The translations under genes and the position numbers were made by a program. Shown one piece after another: positions 60,123 through 64,000 of a stretch of 64,000 nt of DNA (positions within the stretch are counted from its first letter, which is position 1; the number at the start of each line of letters is the position of its first letter). This DNA comes from an uncultured Bacteroidales bacterium (lineage in GTDB: Bacteria > Bacteroidota > Bacteroidia > Bacteroidales > Bacteroidaceae): positions 1 through 64,000 of the forward strand of contig CADCNQ010000017.1 of NCBI GenBank assembly GCA_902802815.1, given 5' to 3'. The notes below the pieces were generated by a model that did no database searches, had not been told where the DNA came from, and saw only the letters and a list, made by a program, of their open reading frames with translations.

Positions 60123-60850
60123 TACTGGCGCGGGCCGAAGATGGTGCTGCCGATGCGCACGATGGTGGAACCCTCTTCGAGGGCTATCCTGTAGTCGTCG
60201 GACATACCCATAGAGCATTCCGTGAAGAGCGATGCCACTGCGTCGCCGCTCTGCTCCGAAAGCAGGGCTCTGGCATCGAGGAAAAAGCGGTGAGCCTGAC
60301 GGAAGTCGCTGCGGATGCGCGCCTCGTCGTCGGTGTTGGAAGCCATAGCCATCACACCGCGCAGGCTGACACCGCAATGCGGAAGCACGAGACGGGAACT
60401 GACGGAACGGAGAAAATCCATTGCTTCCTCGGGAGTGAAGCCGAACTTTGTCTCCTCGCTGGCCACATGGAGCTGGACGAGACAAGGGATGTCGCGACCG
60501 ACACGCTGTCCCTGTTTGGCAATCTCCTCGAAAAGACGGGGAGAGTCCATGCTGTGGATGAGCGACACGTAGGGAGCGAGATACTTCACCTTGTTGGTCT
60601 GCAGGTGACCGATGAAATGCCAGGCGATACGTTCGTGGTGGAAGATATCGTCGACGGCGGGAAGGAGTCCCTGCCCGGAGAAATAGGCTACCTTTTGGGA
60701 GAGTTCCTGCACGTGACTCTCGCCGAAGATGCGCTGGCCGGCATCGTATGCCTCACGGAGCGACTCCACGGGATGGAATTTTGATACAGCACAGAGGCGC
60801 ACCCCGGCGGGGAGCGTCTCTGTGATGCTTTTGATTTGCTGTGCAATCAT
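60119..60850 (-). CDS. YggS-family pyridoxal phosphate homeostasis protein
   Basis: 243 residues. A single TIM barrel of the PROSC/YggS family: LCAVSKFHPVESLREAYDAG with the PLP lysine, FGESHVQELSQKV, WHFIGHLQTNKVKYLAPYVS and ECSMGMSDDYRIALEEGSTI, where Ser and Arg hold the phosphate. It has no known catalysis and buffers free pyridoxal phosphate. There is one unusual stretch, FSGQGLLPAVDDIFHHERIA, where the typical family member is shorter. Confidence 0.93.
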   Translation of the reverse strand: MIAQQIKSITETLPAGVRLCAVSKFHPVESLREAYDAGQRIFGESHVQELSQKVAYFSGQGLLPAVDDIFHHERIAWHFIGHLQTNKVKYLAPYVSLIHSMDSPRLFEEIAKQGQRVGRDIPCLVQLHVASEETKFGFTPEEAMDFLRSVSSRLVLPHCGVSLRGVMAMASNTDDEARIRSDFRQAHRFFLDARALLSEQSGDAVASLFTECSMGMSDDYRIALEEGSTIVRIGSTIFGPRQY

Positions 60851-60887
60851 TCCTTCAGTGAGTTATGATTGAATGTGTTACTAAATA

Positions 60888-62195
60888 TTATAGGAACGCG
60901 TAGCGCAGGATGAAGAGGACAGCCAGGCAGACGGTGGCCCAGTTCATGCTGTTGCGCTCGTCCTTATCCTTGAAGGTGCCCGAAAGCAGGTGAACCAGCA
61001 CATAGGAGATGACACCCATGAGGATGCCGTCGGAGATGCTGTAGGTCAAGGGCATCATGACGATGCAGACGAAGCAGGGAATGCCGGTGACGTAGTCGGA
61101 GAAGTCCACCTTGCGCACCTCGTGCATCATCATCACGCCGACCAGAATCAGAGCTGAAGCAGTAGCCTGGGCGGGAATGGCGAGGAAGAGAGGAGCGAAG
61201 AGCAGAGCCACGGCGAAGCAGAGCGCTGTGGTGATGCTGGTGAGACCCGAACGGCCGCCGACGTTGACACCGGAAGCGCTCTCAACATAGGTGGTCACGG
61301 TGGAGGTGCCGAGCATGGCGCCCACAGCGGTGCCGACGGCATCTGCCATGAAGGCCTGGCTCAGACGCCACACATTGCCCTTCTCGTCGACCATGCCAGC
61401 ACGGTTGGAAACGCCCAGGAGGGTGCCGATGGTGTCGAACATGTCGATGAAGAGGAACGTGAGCACGCAGATGGCCATATCCACAGTGAGCACATTGTGC
61501 CACTCAAACTTCCAGAAGATTGGTTCGATGGAAGGGGGCGTGGAGACGATGCCGTTGAAGTGGGTGACACCGAGAGGAATACCCACAACGGTGGTGACGA
61601 GGATGCCGATGAGCAGCGCGCCCGTAACACCCTTGACCAGCAGAGCCGATGTCAGCAGAATGCCGCCGATGGCCAGCAGGACAGCGGGATCGTGGAGATT
61701 GCCCAGCGTGAGGAACGTAGCCTCGGAAGAAGCCACGATGCCGGCGCTCTTGAGGCCGATGAAGGCGATGAAGAGGCCGATGCCCGGGCTGATGGCGCGA
61801 CGGAGCACAAGAGGAATGGCCTCGACAATCTTCTGGCGCATGCCCGTGAGGGTGAGCAGCACGAAGATGATACCCTCAATGAGGACAGCCGTCAGGGCAA
61901 ACTGCCAAGTGTAGCCCATCGTGATGCACACGGTGAAGGCGAAGAAGGCGTTCAGACCCATGCCGGGAGCCAGCGCGAAAGGCAGCTTGGCGTAGAGGGC
62001 CATGATGGCGGTGGCCACAACGGCCGAGATGCAGGTCGTGGTGAATACGGCGCCCTGGTCCATACCGGTGGCTGAGAGAATGCTGGGGTTGACGGCCAAA
62101 ATGTAGGCCATCGTGAGGAAGGTGGTGATACCGCCGATGACCTCCTTGCGGACAGTCATCGTGGCGGCATCAAAACCGAAGAGTTTCTTCAACAT
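60888..62195 (-). CDS. Purine permease, NCS2 AzgA-like (adenine/guanine/hypoxanthine)
   Basis: 435 residues with about 13 to 14 membrane helices. EVIGGITTFLTMAYILAVNP, then FALAPGMGLNAFFAFTVCI and GTSTVTTYVESASGVNVGGR are AzgA/GhxP-group motifs of the NCS2 superfamily. It imports hypoxanthine, guanine or adenine with H+; specificity is not resolved. It is the third gene of a nucleobase transport cluster with a DUF5020 outer-membrane protein and a UraA-type permease. Confidence 0.92.
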   Translation of the reverse strand: MLKKLFGFDAATMTVRKEVIGGITTFLTMAYILAVNPSILSATGMDQGAVFTTTCISAVVATAIMALYAKLPFALAPGMGLNAFFAFTVCITMGYTWQFALTAVLIEGIIFVLLTLTGMRQKIVEAIPLVLRRAISPGIGLFIAFIGLKSAGIVASSEATFLTLGNLHDPAVLLAIGGILLTSALLVKGVTGALLIGILVTTVVGIPLGVTHFNGIVSTPPSIEPIFWKFEWHNVLTVDMAICVLTFLFIDMFDTIGTLLGVSNRAGMVDEKGNVWRLSQAFMADAVGTAVGAMLGTSTVTTYVESASGVNVGGRSGLTSITTALCFAVALLFAPLFLAIPAQATASALILVGVMMMHEVRKVDFSDYVTGIPCFVCIVMMPLTYSISDGILMGVISYVLVHLLSGTFKDKDERNSMNWATVCLAVLFILRYAFL

Positions 62196-62234
62196 AATTT
62201 TTAATTTTATGTCTTACTTCTTACTTCTAACCTC

Positions 62235-63071
62235 TTAAATATCCCACTTGACAGCGATGGTGGGGTTGATGAAGAACGTCTTGTTCGTGTTGCTGCCGTA
62301 AGGAGTGCCGTAGATGAAGTTGTTGCTGATCTCAACCTCGGTACCAACAGAGAGACGGTTGCTGGTCTTGCCCTTGTTGACAACGTGGAACCAGAACTGG
62401 GGCTCTGTCAGGAATACGAGACCCTTCTGCTGATCGAAACCGGCCTTGAAGTTGCTGCCCCAGCCGTACCACAAATCGGCGAAGCCGCTGAAGGTGCAGA
62501 GGTCGTTGGCAAAGGTGATGTTCCAGATAGGAGTGATCTGGAAGCTGGGGTGTGCATCGTGAGAACGGAGACCAAGCTCATCGGTCTGGTTGAAGAACTG
62601 CTTGTACATCACCTGCAGAGTGAAGGTCTTCTTGAAGTCGGCGCTGTGCCAGTTCCAAGCGGGACCTACGAGCATAGCCTGCTGGAAGGACTTGCCGCCG
62701 AGAGACAGACCGCCGTCATACTCGATGTGGGCTGAGAAGTTGTGCTTGTTGTTGCGCTTTACCTTGTAGAAGGTGAAGTCACGGCTCACCTCCCAGTAGG
62801 CACCGATAGTACCGCGAATGGGGTCGTCAACGGTGGAACCGTCAACGGGGTTGATGTAGCGGGTGTTGCCGCAGTAGTCGAAATCTACGAAGAAGTAGGT
62901 GGAACCCAGACGGTCTGCCTTGAACATCTCCACTGTGGTGGTTACCTGACCGCGGTTGCTCTCATCGTTGGGATAAAGCTGACGACCGAGATCGTAGTGC
63001 AACTGGATGTTTACCTGTGCGCTGGCTGCCATACTGATGGCTGCTGCAGCAAGAACAAATAATTTTTTCAT
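62235..63071 (-). CDS. DUF5020 outer membrane protein
   Basis: 278 residues. Signal peptide (KLFVLAAAAISMAASAQ) followed by a beta-barrel of about 12 strands: VNIQLHYDLGRQLYPNDESN, STYFFVDFDYCG, FSGFADLWYGWGS and a final FFINPTIAVKWDI. DUF5020 resembles the nucleoside channel Tsx in outline. Lying between two nucleobase permeases on one strand, it is well placed to bring nucleosides or bases through the outer membrane. Export route is inferred. Confidence 0.85.
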   Translation of the reverse strand: MKKLFVLAAAAISMAASAQVNIQLHYDLGRQLYPNDESNRGQVTTTVEMFKADRLGSTYFFVDFDYCGNTRYINPVDGSTVDDPIRGTIGAYWEVSRDFTFYKVKRNNKHNFSAHIEYDGGLSLGGKSFQQAMLVGPAWNWHSADFKKTFTLQVMYKQFFNQTDELGLRSHDAHPSFQITPIWNITFANDLCTFSGFADLWYGWGSNFKAGFDQQKGLVFLTEPQFWFHVVNKGKTSNRLSVGTEVEISNNFIYGTPYGSNTNKTFFINPTIAVKWDI

Positions 63072-63141
63072 AGCTTTAAAACTTTAAATGAAAAAATGGG
63101 TTAATAAATAGGGGGTTGTTAATAATATGTGTTTTTGTGAG

Positions 63142-64000
63142 TTATGCATTGTAAACGGGCTTCTCCTTACCGTGTACGCTCTTCACCTTCATACCCAGTT
63201 TGCCGGGCAGAACGGCGTTGAGGAAGATGCCTACGAGAGCAGCCAGAGCCAAACCGGAGATGTGGATGGGACCGATGGCAACGTTGTCGCCGGCACCGTA
63301 CTTCACACCGATGGCGATGACAAGTATCAGGGCTGCAACGAATACGTTACGGGAAGAACTGAAGTCGACACCGTCCTCCACCAGATTGCGCACACCAACG
63401 GCTGATATCATGCCGTAGAGAATGAGGCTCACGCCGCCGATGGTGGCTGCGGGCATCAGACCGATGAGGCAAGCGAACTTGGGACAGAACGACAGCAGGA
63501 TGGCAAAGCAGGCTGCCAGACGAATCACAGCGGGGTCGTAAACCTTGGTGAGGTTGAGCACACCGGTGTTCTCACCGTAAGTGGTGTTGGCGGGAGCTCC
63601 GAAGAGAGATGCCAGCGCTGTGGCAAGACCGTCACCCGTGAGAGTGCGGTGGAGTCCGGGGTGTGCCAGGAAGTCCTTACCCACAGTGGAGGAGATGGCG
63701 CACATGTCGCCGATGTGCTCCATGATAGTGGCGAAGGCGATGGGGATGATGGCGATGATGGTGGAGATGAGGAATGTGGTGTCCATGTTGTCGAAGACTG
63801 CCAGCACTGTCTGCTCCCTCGTGAAGGGCAGACCTATCCAGGCAGCATCGCTGAGCTGGGCGAAATTCACCTCACCGATTGCAGCTGCAAGGGCGTAGCT
63901 CACAAACACACCCAGAAGGATGGGGATAATCTTCACGATGCCCTTGCCCCACACACTGGAGCAGATGACCGTGACGATGGCCACGATGGCGAGGAGCCAG
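63142..64000 (-). CDS. Uracil/xanthine permease, UraA-like (5' end outside window)
   Basis: At least 285 residues; the frame is open to the window edge (WLLAIVAIVTVICS). The GHL-like FATIMEHIGDMCAISSTVGK, GDGLATALASLFGAPANTTY and GENTGVLNLTKVYDPAVIRL blocks are the NCS2 uracil permease core, in which the Glu of MEHIGD and of GENTG bind the base. It precedes the DUF5020 gene by 70 bases and heads the three-gene cluster. Confidence 0.93.
   Translation of the reverse strand, partial: WLLAIVAIVTVICSSVWGKGIVKIIPILLGVFVSYALAAAIGEVNFAQLSDAAWIGLPFTREQTVLAVFDNMDTTFLISTIIAIIPIAFATIMEHIGDMCAISSTVGKDFLAHPGLHRTLTGDGLATALASLFGAPANTTYGENTGVLNLTKVYDPAVIRLAACFAILLSFCPKFACLIGLMPAATIGGVSLILYGMISAVGVRNLVEDGVDFSSSRNVFVAALILVIAIGVKYGAGDNVAIGPIHISGLALAALVGIFLNAVLPGKLGMKVKSVHGKEKPVYNA

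Overview
The window reads as a chromosomal segment from an anaerobic gut or oral Bacteroidales bacterium, most likely of the Prevotella group. The evidence is the recurring Bacteroidota promoter element TAnnTTTG (mostly TACCTTTG) just upstream of many genes, weak Shine-Dalgarno sequences, BspA-type leucine-rich repeat proteins, PCMD and DUF5020 outer-membrane families, a complete Bat (aerotolerance) operon, a GT3-type glycogen synthase and an IS1380-type transposase remnant. The genus call is inference; no rRNA or marker phylogeny was possible.

Layout. 0-3.5 kb: the tail of a histidine-kinase-type ATPase gene with a STAS-like partner, a 120-nt imperfect hairpin, and two lipoproteins with nearly the same signal peptide. 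3.6-18 kb: housekeeping metabolism, namely a TPR protein, a Ca2+/Na+ exchanger, glycogen synthase plus glucan phosphorylase, nagB, metF-metH and a pair of OmpA-like proteins. 18-25.8 kb: smpB, the NifU-like/GGGtGRT pair of unknown function, azlCD, an apparently independent 6S-like small RNA, 4-alpha-glucanotransferase and maf. 25.8-28 kb: an AT-rich helix-hairpin-helix/beta-barrel gene. 28-37.3 kb: moxR, DUF58 and bat operon, with batB and batC fused in one frame, followed by a PAP2 phosphatase. 37.3-43.7 kb: an RluA-type pseudouridine synthase, class III fructose bisphosphatase, an Omp85-like barrel, a PCMD protein and nspC. 43.8-44.4 kb: a tRNA transcription unit (Gly-GCC, Leu-CAG, Leu-GAG) preceded by 84-bp tandem repeats that each carry the 5' half of the tRNA-Gly gene. 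44.4-48.6 kb: a serine hydrolase, a GH43-CBM6 enzyme and an esterase. 48.6-57.8 kb: an eroded accessory region with an IS1380 fragment, a membrane gene broken by a perfect 14-bp tandem duplication, ZIP and GNAT gene stubs, several short repeats, a second BspA protein, and AT-rich genes of unknown function. 57.9-64 kb: core genes again, namely an OmpA-family lipoprotein, rplU-rpmA, queH, a YggS-type protein, and a nucleobase transport cluster of two permeases plus a DUF5020 outer-membrane protein.

Functional links. Glycogen synthase, glucan phosphorylase and 4-alpha-glucanotransferase together form a storage-glucan cycle. MetF feeds MetH with methyl-tetrahydrofolate through an ATGA-overlapping gene pair. 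The Bat operon is a single long transcription unit of an AAA+ ATPase with von Willebrand A partners in the membrane. 

The strongest candidates for undescribed biology are the tRNA-half repeat array (43837-44029), the promoter- and terminator-bounded small RNA (about 22317-22493), the long segmented hairpin (601-720), a hairpin-forming repeat family present at both 3.0 kb and 57.5 kb, intergenic-type repeats that appear to have entered reading frames (maf, nspC, the GATE protein), and the 14-bp duplication that makes a membrane gene look like a slipped-strand switch.
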